From: Artemisia argyi
Lineage: Eukaryota; Streptophyta; Magnoliopsida; Asterales; Asteraceae
Reading direction: 5' to 3'
Length of the DNA stretch: 64,000 nt
Assembly (NCBI GenBank): GCA_030686995.1
Contig: CM060697.1
Coordinates: 105,337,272 to 105,401,271, forward strand
A program made the translations under genes and the position numbers. This document shows, in pieces, positions 12,655 through 23,595 of the stretch; the first letter of the stretch is position 1, and each line of letters begins with the position of its first letter. A model generated the notes under the pieces. It saw nothing but the letters and a program-made list of their open reading frames with translations, did no database searches and was not told the origin of the DNA.

Positions 12655-15406
12655 TGTAGCAACTCGTACATTTCAGGTTATAATTAGACCTTATTTTGAC
12701 TTATTATTATTTTAATTTTAAGTAATATTACTTTTATAAGTAATTACGTAAATTCAATTTTGTACGCTTAACTCGTAGCTAGCACTAGACTATGGTTAGT
12801 CTAGGTGTTATATATATTTTATTTTTCTTATAGTCATATTTTATATGTACTATTATTATTATCTATTTTTATATAAACCTTGCACCTTTTACGACTTACG
12901 TGTTTATAACTTGTGTCTTTAAGTTTTAACGACGTTTAAATACTCTGATAGACTTAGGTCTCATCTTAAATATTAAAATATGTTAATAAGTTATAGCATT
13001 TTTATAAGTAATGGTTTTTATTGTTACCCCGGTTTTAAGTTGTGTGGCTTAAAGACTTTACGTTAATAATTACCGGGATCAAACCATACCCTCTAATCAC
13101 TAAATGATACATTGATAAACATGAGTCTTACACATTAACTCTTCTATTGCCACGCTTACTTACACCTGTAACACACATAAACACTTGTCCTTTAGAACTA
13201 TGCATATACAAAACTCATAATTCATTTTCTATTCATTATTACACATAAAAAAATAAAAATAAACTAGTATTCAGGTTTTCTCCTCCTAAGATCGGTTCAA
13301 GCGAGAACAACAATATCAACATATCAAAATCTTGATTTCACTTAAGAGAAACATCATTACTAGGCATCCCTAGATCATCTTTACCATAATCCATCCTCAA
13401 AAATCATTTAAAGAATACCATCAAGAACTCCATAAACCTCAGCCTACTCATCATATTAATCATTCTTGGAAGATTATAAAGGTAAAAACCAAGGTCCAAG
13501 ACAACTAGTGTCTATCTTGCACCAAAAGTCTTTAAAAATCAAGTTTTATGCATTTTTCTTGTACACTTTGTTTTGGATGTTGAATATGATGTAATAATGG
13601 ATGTAAGAACTTATTATGACTCTAAAATGATGTTAGATATGTTGTACATACTTGGTTTGGTCGTTTTTGGTATTGGATATAAAAAGAGTGCATGAAAATG
13701 GTGGTTAAAAATCCTAAAGAGTAAGCTGATTGAAATTTTTGTGTCACTAAAATGGTTATAATTTGCTCATACATGCATAAAAAGTGTCCATTCAAACTCT
13801 CACTTTTCATCTTAAGTGTTAAAGCTAATTTCACATAAGTTTTGACCAAGGAAATCAAGCTTTGAAACTTCTTTGCGTCCCACACGTAAGGTGATAAATG
13901 GACTGTTTTGGACAGCCTTGAAAATTTGTTTTGGTCATGGCTCACTCTAGAATGCATTTCAATAGCTGAAATTTGGTGAGAAACTAGTTTAATGTGTTCA
14001 TAAAAGATCCCCAGAAGCCTAGGGGTAGAATCATAAATTAAAGCCCTCAGCTTGTTGAAATACAAAAAGTGTCCAGAACTGAGTATAATTTTTGTATGGA
14101 CCAATTGGGTAGGTTAAAACATTTGGAAAAATCTACCAAAAATTAAGGATACTCTTAAAACATAGTAGTAATATTTAGACCTGCCAAAAGGGCTTGAACA
14201 AGAACAACTTTTAACTTGGTTAAAACGGACATTTGGAGTGGCGTGTTTTCGGGACAGATTTGACATTTTATGTGAAATGGTGAAAATCAATTCCAACAAG
14301 AAGTCTAGACAAATGACATAACTAATAAATGTATATTTGGTCTGAGCATATTGTATAGAATTTAATACATGTTATTTGCTAACTCTAGGTCGTGAGTAGA
14401 GGTACGCGTTTGTTGGGTTCCTAGGTTGTACTTTGGTCATTTGCGTTTTCGAGCTCGTTAACTATTTTTGTTAAGGTGAGTATTCACGATCCCTTTTTTA
14501 TAACCATTTTAATCGCTTTGGGGTGGATGCATGAATTATACTTGAACTAAATTGATTACTATTTATTGAACTCTTTTGACTTAAATCAAACTCTTGAACT
14601 TTATTGCGAATTTATGACTTGTTTTGAACTTAATGACCCGTATGTACTATGACCTAAAGTCTCGCCGTGTCGGAGGAGCATTCTTGACCTAAAGTCTCGC
14701 CTTATTGGTGGAGCGTGCAAAGTCTCCCATGTTCGGAGCGTTCTTAATTGTATATAATAGTTGTATGATGTACTGTTCGTACATTCGCATTGTTAGTCTC
14801 CTATCAGTAGATAGTATGGATAGCGCTATTAGAGGTCGGTCAACCTCTCGTTCACTATGTTACGGGACGCATATAATTTATTTTAGGGGCTTTGCCTGGC
14901 ATACATTATTATATACGTGGTGCTTATATTGTGAACTATTATGATCGCTTGTGCTTGACTACCAGACATACTACTTTATATGCAATGGGTTGTGAACACA
15001 CAGGTTGCAAGTTTTGTATGGGCGGGATTTGCAACTGAGTGGATTTACAATGTCTTTGCCTTGTGAACTTTCTCAAAAGGTTTTTCATATTATATGAACC
15101 GTGTGTACTCACCAACTATTTTCATAGTTGACCCGTTTTCTTATGCATTTCAGGTGATCGTCAGTAAATTTTTCTTCAAGGTCTATGCATAATGAAGTTT
15201 TCACAAATCACTACTAATCATTATGTATTACAAAGCTATCTTTTGGGAACTAAACTTTGTATCTTAAATTGCTGATGTCGGCTATAAAAATGTTGCAATG
15301 ATATACTTTTTCCTTTAATCTAAATTATGGTATTGTTCTATATCTCTTTTGTGATGATTATTGATTATGTTGCACCTCGCGTTTCCGCCTTCGGTAGGGT
15401 GTTACA
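12655..15406. mobile_element. Solo LTR (probably Ty3-type), 2752 bp
   Basis: It begins TGTAGC and ends GTTACA (TG...CA) and is flanked by a perfect 5-bp duplication, CCAAC, at 12650-12654 and 15407-15411. It sits exactly in the LINE linker: removing it with one CCAAC restores LINE protein homology. I find no PBS, gag/pol or second LTR. The sequence near 15150 and the end CGCCTTCGGTAGGGTGTTACA resemble LTRs of Ty3 elements I associate with daisy-family genomes (inference). A short internal duplication of GACCTAAAGTCTCGCC lies at about 14650-14702. A 160-codon open frame on its minus strand (13622-14104) shows no known domain and I do not call it a gene. Confidence 0.8.
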
Positions 15407-15411
15407 CCAAC

Positions 15412-16440
15412 TCCCATCTCATTGCTTCATTTTTTAATTCTTCAATTTTCTCCCTGTGATTACCGAACCTATCCTTACTACATATTCTTAGACTAGCCTT
15501 CACATTTTTTAGCATACCCCGAAATATACAATCCGGTCGCATACTCCTCACTTCTTTATTTCATGCCACCTCCTTAATAAAATATTTTTCTTCCATTCAA
15601 ATGTTAAACACTGGAAACGGTTTTGGACCAAAATCCATCTCCATATTCTTTAACACAATCGGGAAATGATCCAAAAGCTTTCGATGAAGTGCGACAACCG
15701 AAAGATTACCCCATAAACTAATAAATTCTTCAGTCATAAAAAATCTATTCAACTTACTAAACTTCAACCCATAGTCACTTATCCTAGTGAATCTCCTACC
15801 CCCCCCCCCCCCCCATAGGAATTTCAACAAGTCTCATATCATTATATCATTAATAAACTCGTTGAAATCCTTTACCTCATTGCCATTTAACTGCGAATTT
15901 AGTCTATCTTCGTTACATCTACTACATTTAGATCCCTGAAGATGCACCAATCGCACTTCCATTTATTCATCAACCCTGAAAGCCTCTCTTATAAAGATGT
16001 CTTTTGTCTACTAATATGCGGCATGTATATGCAAACTAAAAACACCTCCTCGGACTTACCTTTCCATGATCCTTTGACACCTATAAATCTCTCATCAGTC
16101 ATCCCCACTCGCCTCTTTACATGTGAACACAATCGTATCCCATATAAGCACAATTCCCCCCAAGTTCCCTATTGCAGGCAACTGCGCAAAACCAAAACCT
16201 TTCCCTTCCCACAAATCTTCTATCCAAACATCATCTACTACCCCACATTTACTCTCCTATAACCCGATAACATCCTGCTGCTCATTCCTAATAATTGATC
16301 TAATCCATTCTCTTTTCCCACTATCCCTCATACTCCGTACATTACTAATAGATTTCATCTTTATAAAATTAACAAAGTAACGAAATAACATACCAGACTA
16401 ATATATTAGTGCAGTGATCCCGCGACACTAATATCAACGT
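15412..16440 (-). pseudogene. LINE AP-endonuclease remnant
   Basis: The minus strand gives MNKWKCDWCIFRDLNVVD, matching the usual W-x-I-x-GDFN block. It also gives the C-terminal block FTRISDYGLKFSKLNRFFMT...LWGNLSVVALHRKLLDHFPIVL, with the DHxPI motif (normally SDHCPI). A C/G homopolymer of 14-15 at about 15799-15814 disrupts the frame. The linker toward RT continues to the CCAAC target site of the solo LTR. It is part of the dead LINE. Confidence 0.8.
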
Positions 16441-16474
16441 CCCCAACCCTAACATGTTTCTCCATCTCCGCTTC

Positions 16475-18716
16475 CTACTCAGCACGAACCCACGAGACCC
16501 CAATTAATTCGCCAACCTCTTTAACTTTCTCCATGTTAATATTACACTCAGCTCTATCTGTTTCACCCCCCGAGTTATTTCCAAAATGGAAAAATTCTGT
16601 TACTTTCACTATTCGCCTCGTAAAACTCCTTGTAAGTGCTGATACACCCTTTTTGTTGTCACCTAAACCGCACACCCTAGTCTTTCTCGCCTTCTTGATT
16701 GCCTCTGTGATGTTTTTCCTTCCAACCTTCTTTCTGCTATAAATATTTTCCTTGTTTCCCTTACCTTGATTAAAAAATTTCTCAACATCACCCTCAACGA
16801 AATCCAATTCATGTCCAGTATTTCTTTCTTTTTTTTCCACCTATCACCTCTACTTCCAACCAAGCTTCACGGCGATACCTCCCTTTTGTCCCTTCTCGGT
16901 GTCCAATTCACTTGTTCCCGTTCATCACTCGAAACCTTAACTTCCATGTACGCTTCTTTACTTTTTTTCATTTTTACCACGTATATCTCCACCCTTACTT
17001 GTTCCCCAATTACGTTTGACACCAGATAAATACCTTGCGTCAACTGTCATACTAGTGATATTGTTAATCCCATTACCCATTATCGGTCCATCTACATAGT
17101 GCATTCCCCCATTTAGACCAGGCCTAATTTCTCATTCGAAACAGGTGTGTCCCCTTATCACACCCCTCGTCACTCCCTTTCTCTATAACATTTACCACCT
17201 CCATTTTTTGAATATTATCTTCACATGTGGACCCCCTATTCCTCGTACAAACTACCTCCTCATAGCTATTATATTTCCCATATGATGTTTCGTGTACACC
17301 AGCCTCATTATCATTATTATCTCCCATATCTTCCTCGATATTCTGCCTAAATTTTACTTCTCCAAGAACCCTAGACCCCTCGCCTTCCCCATGATTCTAA
17401 CCACTGGAAACAATATCCCGCATACCATGCCCACAATCGTCTTCTTTTACTTCGCCCTTCATGTCATCCCTTTCTTCATCACTCAACTCCCCACCTTCTC
17501 CATTCGACTCTCCACCATCCTCCTTTACCTCTTCATCTATTTGCATTTCGTTCTCCCTCATCTTGTCCCCCTCTTCATCCCCGACCTTAGACGTGTTCTC
17601 ATATGATACCACCTCCTAGATATTCCAACATGTTATATCTCTCACTTCTTCCACAACATTTATTTTGTGGATTTTCCCTTTACTTTTGATACTGAATTCC
17701 TCCTTCATTAAGCCTTTGTTAATGGTGTGAATTTGTACTCTCCCGAATATCGTGTTCTAATTACCTTCCAGTCTGTAGTTTTGTAAGCCCAAAATAGTAC
17801 CATCTAGCGTCGCGATCTTCCTAAATGTTGCTTCACCCCAACACGAGATGGGAACCTTAATGATGTTAATCCATGTTAACCTTGCTGATGTCCTACTTAG
17901 GCTATTTCATCTTATCAGTTTATGCAACAATCTTCTCAGATCGTGATCTTTGTTTTTCAAAACGTTTGTCGTCGTTTCCTCATTCTACATAACCACTAGC
18001 ACTTCTAACCCTCCTAACAATTTTATTTCAATCTTGCTTAGTCCTTTCTCCACATAGAATCAGACGTTCGTGAGGAAACACACAACCTTCACCTCGCCCA
18101 CCACGCTTCTACCCGTTAGCTCGATATTTGTCTCGTTATCTTCAATCTCGATACATATTTTGTTCCCATGCACTTCCACACACAGGTCACCCCTTCCACT
18201 GTTTCCAGAAAAATGTCCTACCCTATTAGAGTTCATGCCACTAGTAGTAGCCGTATAAACTCCCGCCCCATATGTATGATATCTTATATTGATTCCTTCC
18301 CCTCTTGCATTCCTACCGTTTACTACATCAACGAATCTACGATCTTCGCACATGATTGTATTCTCCCTGTTTCCATGCTTTCCATCAGCATATACATTCT
18401 TGAAGGTCTTCTCGTGTCCACCAACGTCGTAACCCACCGCTCCACTGCTCATATATCTTCTATCATAAACCACAAACACCTTCAAAAGTTCCTCTCCAAA
18501 CTTAATTCTTTGTAATAGTTCTAGTAATCCTTCTACATCCCTTACAAACTTGTATGTAACAAAGCCATACTTTTTTCCATTGCGGAGTTGATGTTGAACC
18601 ATGAACATGTCAAAAAACGATGCCATACTTTTTGAATACCATCTACAGTTTCCCCATATGCAATTCCTCCAGATAATTGAAAAACATAAACGATATCGAC
18701 GAGTTGTGTTTCCCAC
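16475..18716 (-). pseudogene. LINE ORF1 remnant with RNA-recognition-like domain
   Basis: The largest open piece is 218 codons from 18716 to 18060. It has an RRM-like core with FDMFMVQHQLRNGKKYGFVTYK, the RNP1-type block seen in ORF1 of plant LINEs, followed by a Gly/Asn-rich region and a QRIKFGEELLKVFV strand. Toward 16475 the protein becomes acidic and Lys-rich, with several frame breaks. ORF1 proteins bind the element RNA. Plus-strand open frames over this stretch are shadows. Confidence 0.75.
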
Positions 18717-18922
18717 TGGTGTAATTAGCCCCTAGTTGCTTCCCATTGTATTGCCCTCTATTTCATATGTACCTAGACCTAACATGCTCTCTTTGTCTCA
18801 CGAATTTTTTCTCACCATGCTCTCTCACTTGGGAGTTTACTTTCTCTCACACACAGTTCATTCTCTCTCAAGTTTCTTTCCGAAAAGGTCTAATATATTG
18901 AACATTTTCACAATTTAATGCA

Positions 18923-19615
18923 CAGGGCCGGATTTGAGCATGTGTATGGTGTGCGATCGCTCAGGGCCTCTATTTTTCTGTGGGTCCCAAAAATTTTAAG
19001 CACTAGGGATCATATAATTAAGTATTTGGCTTTAATTTGATCATAAACTGATCTTAAATAGCTTAATTCCTTCCAAAACCAGGTGATATTGACCATACTC
19101 TTGTGATTTGAAATATAAGTAGAAACATGTCAAGAGTTTTGATATGAAGAAGATGAAATTTTTTGGGTCATGACACTTTTAACCCTTAACGTTTATTGTT
19201 TTTTACACTTTTGGCCGAACTATCTTTCTTTATCCTTTATAGGTGAAAACTAGTTATAAAATTAATAGTTTCAACCCTTAGTTTAAAGTTTTATGAAATT
19301 TAGTCCAATACCACACATTTAACAATAACATAACGCTTTTACTTTTCTTTCTTAGAAATATTTCAAAGATGGTCTGATTTATATGGTTTGATAAAGTTTT
19401 TGATTAGTTAATGATGTTCTAATACCTTTTTGTTACTTAAATCCTGCAATCTCTGTAAATATTTGTTTTCATATATGTATATCACATAAATCATACTCAC
19501 ACACCTATTTAGTAATTATAACATAGTAACATCGATATGCAAGGGACGCCATGTTAATGGTTGGCACATCATTATTCTTGCACAAGGCCCCCAAAATCAA
19601 TGGGACGGCCCTGTT
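18923..19615. mobile_element. Non-autonomous hAT-type transposon, 693 bp
   Basis: It starts CAGGGCCG and ends CGGCCCTG, forming terminal inverted repeats. The subterminal parts also match loosely (GGGCCTC... against ...GGCCCCCAAAATC). The flanks are TTAATGCA (18915-18922) and TTAATGTA (19616-19623), an 8-bp target duplication with one mismatch, as expected for hAT. There is no transposase. CAGGGCCG ends are known from plant hAT families. Confidence 0.85.
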
Positions 19616-19623
19616 AATGTATT

Positions 19624-21265
19624 TGAAAAATGTGTGATATTTATAAAGCTTTAAGAATTTAATGTATAATGGAAATAAGTTTATATAACCAAAAGATTTA
19701 TGAATTAATGGCATTGATTAATTATAAACTTTTATAAAGTTCTATCATATTGGATGCCCTAACAAGAGCCCTCACAACTATTCTTAACAACAAACTTTAC
19801 ATAAAACCTGTAAGATATAATTAGAAAAATGTTTAGTGTTTTTCTCTTGCATGACCAATGATGAGAGTGAATTATGTTGATATGAGTGTACATTTGCATT
19901 GAAAATTTGTACTTTAAGAAAATATGCAAATATTCTAGTTTTATTGGTTAATACATGTGCAATCACCTCTTCAAAATTACTTTGTTAGATGCTTGTAGGT
20001 ATGCAGACGTTGGTAGTTTTTTCTTTCTTTTTCACACTTCATTGGTGAAAATGGTCTATTTATTTATTTATTTATTTTTTTTCTTTTCTAAAGAAAGTTT
20101 TAACCGGAGATTGTTATAGTGTTTGATTATCACATTTTTTCTTGAAGACTTACAATTGATATATTTTTCGCATGGTATTACATATCACACATAAGACATC
20201 TAAACCGACAATAAATAAATAAATAAATCTTAGCCTTATAAAGTCAAAGATATTATGTGTGAGAACTAACCTTAGGTCCATTTGAGATATATAAATCTCT
20301 ATTACTCCGTTTGTCGAGCAAGTTAAATGGAGGTTAGTTTATAAACAAGTTGCTAATTAATAAATAAACGTGGCTACATACAAGGATTGTTTCTCACAGA
20401 GCTTCCCTAAACATATAAGGCTTAAAGTTATCAAAATACATATGCCATTCTATTATTTTATAATAATATTTGAAATTATTTATAACATAGGTTGCTAGTA
20501 CTCTGAGTGTAAGCTGGATAACCGATAAAGCCATATTTTTATGTAAACATTGAAAATATATAGCAGCCTGTCTAAACTTGTAACATGCAGGCTTGTAGCT
20601 ACCAAATTTTAAAAAGCTATGCATGTAAAAGATAAAAATGATCCTTTCGAATTAAAACTAATTGCTTTTGTGTTCCAAGCAGGACGTATTCTCTTATTTT
20701 TATTTTGGATCTCTAGCTTGTATTCTGAGCTCAAGACGGTTAAAATAAATATTAACATCTCATTGTGGATCTCTAGGTTGTATTCTCTTATTTCTTAAGA
20801 GCTCAAGACGGTTAAAGAGACACAAGCATAGAAATGCAAAAGATTAAGCGTAAACGAACCCACATAATATATTTTGGTTATATGCATGCTCGTTCCATTA
20901 AGTATGCGTATTTTATTAACCAAAGGTTTGTTGCACAATGGTACGTACCGATGCTTCAACAAAAGAAATTACCATATGTAATTATTTTGATCGTTGTAGT
21001 TGATAAGATCATTGGGTCAAAAATATCATTTGAAGTCCTTTGCATCTCTTAACATAGCACGAAGTTCGGAAATCTCTTTATATATTTGGTTTGTTTACAC
21101 AGAGAGGAGAACTTATTTATTGAAGTAATAACTTTATTTAAGACATACGGTATCATAAACCTAACTTGGGGGTGTTTGATATCGACTTAATATGAAAAAA
21201 AACTGAATTAATTAAGTTATATGAAAACTGTTTGTTTGTGACTTAATAGAGAAAGATGACTTAAA
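19624..21265. other. Non-coding region
   Basis: AT-rich. An ATAA/TAAA simple tract lies at about 20212-20229. An imperfect duplication of about 60 bp (GGATCTCTAG..., ...GCTCAAGACGGTTAAA) lies at about 20706-20816. No supportable gene. Confidence 0.5.
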
Positions 21266-23065
21266 ATATTACTATATATATTATTTGACAACCAAAACGA
21301 TGTCGCACTATCTACAGTACTCCAAGCCCATTTTCCGCAACCCAATGTACTCCTCTTTTTTTTCCTCAGCCTGCTACGCTGAGGCCCATGTCTATTTTTC
21401 TCCGCCTTTTTTTTTTGTTAGGGATATATCTCCATTTACGCACATCTTCCACACACTTCTGGATATCTCCATTCGAGTAAAAGATCATCAGTTTTGGGTG
21501 TTCCCGGAAAAAGTGATAGAACTATGCATGAGACATCCGGGTGAAGATTACGTGTACGCCTTCCAGAGATTTTCACCGCCTCTCTCTCTCATTACCTGAT
21601 TCACGAAGCTACGAAGATCCATTAGAGTTGCTTATGGATGATCAGGTTAGGTTTATACTAATCATTGTCTATAAGAGTTGCTTAGTATATTTAAATACTT
21701 TTGTCGGCAACTGAATATTATATGTTATTCAGGTACTTTTGTCGGTTCCATTATTTAAAGCCAAATATTTTTATTTAATTGGGATTATTGGTTGGATTTA
21801 TCATATACGATTGGTGACGTATATAAATTAGGGTTTAGTTGTTTATTGCGTGTTGTAGTTGTTGTTGGTTATTTCGTCTTGCCATGTTTGATGGTCTTTT
21901 GAAATGAATCAACTCAGGTATGCAGTTTTTCCTTTTTTGCCCTTTACAAAATTTGCGAATTTTTGTATGTGTGGATAAGAGTTTTAGATTTTTGGCTGGA
22001 AAAAATTATGTTTTGGTTTAATTTGTTGTTTTATATGGTGATTGTAAAAGTTGTGAAATTGTTTAGTTACAGGTTGTAAAGAGGATAAAAAAAAGGACAG
22101 GAGCCAACCACAAAGAAGCAAAAGGTATTTAACAGGTCAATGTTGCACTGCTTACGATTCACACAAAAAGAGGCAGCCAGCGGTCCACGAAGGTATGTAA
22201 TAAGGTTGGTAGTTATGGTCTTGGATAATGTAGGTAATCTTTGGTTTGCTTTTGACCTTACTTTTTGTGTTGACATCATTACAGGTCCCAGCGCTTCACA
22301 AATCGACCTTCAATTTGGTGACACTAGGCGTAGATCATCCAAGTCAGTGGCCACCGAAAATGGACATCAAGAAATGCGCCTGATACAAATCCGAATCCAA
22401 CAGGATTGTGCTCCGTCCTTTTAGATAAGCGGGTAAGCAAAGTTAATATGGCAAAATCTTTTGTAATGCAGCTTCGTAAAAACATACACAAAACTGTACC
22501 ATATAGCTGCTACTAATGTTGATAATGTAATAGTTGTAGGAGCAACGTAGTTTCATGCGAGCTTTAAACTGGATCACTTTTAGTTCGGTTAATGTTCAGA
22601 TGGTGGAGACACGCTAAGGTCAGAACTGATCGGTATGCCTGCTCAAGGTGACCATCATTGTCTACGTATTTTCTTATGTTTACCTGCATTTTTGTTCCAT
22701 ACAACTTTCAACTCTTTTTTGTTGTGTCAACGACTCTGGGTTGCATAATATTTTGCAGCCCTGCGTTTGTATTGCAAGCCGGAAGGGAATAAAAGCCGAT
22801 CTAAAAACGATGTGACGCATGATCGATGTTGGGTTGCAAAACGAACTGCCAATACATGTAAGTACATATTCAATTATTCTTTAATTTCTTGCTGTCCAAT
22901 GCCTCAAGAAGCTGCTAACACATGTGCGTACAGGTACCATCCTATACCTACATTGGATATCCAACCTGATTCTATGGCAACAATGACCACACCACTGCCG
23001 GAAATTACTCGGGGCAGAAATTATGCATGTACAAGTGAATTACACCAGTTTCGAGTATTGGTTTT
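21266..23065 (+). other. Exon-like fragments left of the Sirevirus, origin unknown
   Basis: There is no long open frame, but several short segments are bordered by good splice signals, for example ATGAATCAACTCAG|GTATG near 21905, CATTACAG|GTCCCAGCG near 22285, and GTACAG|GTACCATCC near 22933. I recognise no protein. The pieces could be a captured, shuffled gene or a long non-coding transcript. The Sirevirus inserted at its right edge, and the interrupted host sequence resumes at 31564 with TTCTTGCAG|AGGGTAGC. Confidence 0.3.
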
Positions 23066-23550
23066 TGTTGGGAATTATTCTATCAGTTACCACGGCTAGT
23101 GAAGAAGTTACAACTGCAAGAAGATTGTACTTGCAGTGGAAACTCATTACCACTGCAAGAACAAATATTACCACTGCTCACTTGTTAGCTGTTAGAGAAA
23201 CGCGTATTGATAAACATAGAAAAGATTTTGTGTATATCTTATTCTATTAGTATTATACTTATCTTGTACAAGAGGACTCCTTGTTCTATAAAAGGAGATC
23301 CTAGATGATAACTTAGATATACGTTTTCTTAGAGCTTCAAGGTGTAACCCTAGTGATATCTCAGATCACTCGTATTATTATTATTATTAATAATATTGGA
23401 GCTAGTTGTTTTGTTATATTCATTGTTCACACATTAATCTGTTTCACTTACAATTAATCTTCTAAGTATCATTAAGTAGATTCCGCATACTTAGTGATAT
23501 CACTCAAAGTATCATTATCAACACAAGTTCAAGGTGTACACGATCCAACA
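23066..23550 (+). repeat. 5' LTR of the Sirevirus
   Basis: TGTTGGGAATT...GATCCAACA, TG...CA ends. By eye it is identical to the 3' LTR except for one extra ATT triplet in the (ATT)n run near 23372-23390. A perfect 10-bp stem (CTTGCAGTGG / CCACTGCAAG, 23130-23139 and 23150-23159) lies upstream of the TATA box. Confidence 0.96.
23287..23294 (+). promoter_or_regulatory. TATA box in the 5' LTR
   Basis: TATAAAAG, 222 bp into the LTR. It would start the genomic RNA a little downstream. The same motif is at 31298-31305 in the 3' LTR, where it could drive readthrough into the flanking SMT2-like locus from its antisense side. Confidence 0.7.
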
Positions 23551-23552
23551 AG

Positions 23553-23564
23553 TGGTATCAGAGC
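23553..23564 (+). other. Primer-binding site for initiator tRNA-Met
   Basis: TGGTATCAGAGC lies two bases after the 5' LTR end. It is the standard copia PBS complementary to the 3' end of plant initiator tRNA-Met. Confidence 0.95.
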
Positions 23565-23595
23565 AAGGCTTTGATATTTTGATTTAGAAGATCCT

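Larger units (their letters stand above)
11520..18750 (-). mobile_element. Degenerate LINE (non-LTR retrotransposon), split by a solo LTR
   Basis: Read on the minus strand, the parts are in normal plant LINE order: ORF1 with an RNA-recognition-like domain (18716 to about 16450), an AP-type endonuclease (about 16440-15412), a linker, and reverse transcriptase (12649 to about 11520). Many stops and frame changes show it is dead. The linker continues from 15412 to 12649 once the solo LTR and one copy of its target duplication are removed. The 3' half of RT, the RNase H or zinc-finger tail and the A-tail are missing. Exact outer ends and target duplications could not be set. Confidence 0.85.

Noticed and set aside
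13622..14104. 160-codon open frame on the minus strand
   Set aside because: It lies wholly inside the solo LTR, has no known domain, and resembles non-coding LTR sequence.
16766..18515. Plus-strand open frames rich in Ser, Pro and Phe
   Set aside because: They are antisense shadows of the LINE ORF1 coding region.
23023..23250. Identical short open frames in both LTRs (also 31028-31261)
   Set aside because: They are LTR sequence read by chance; the duplication reflects the two LTRs, not a gene pair.
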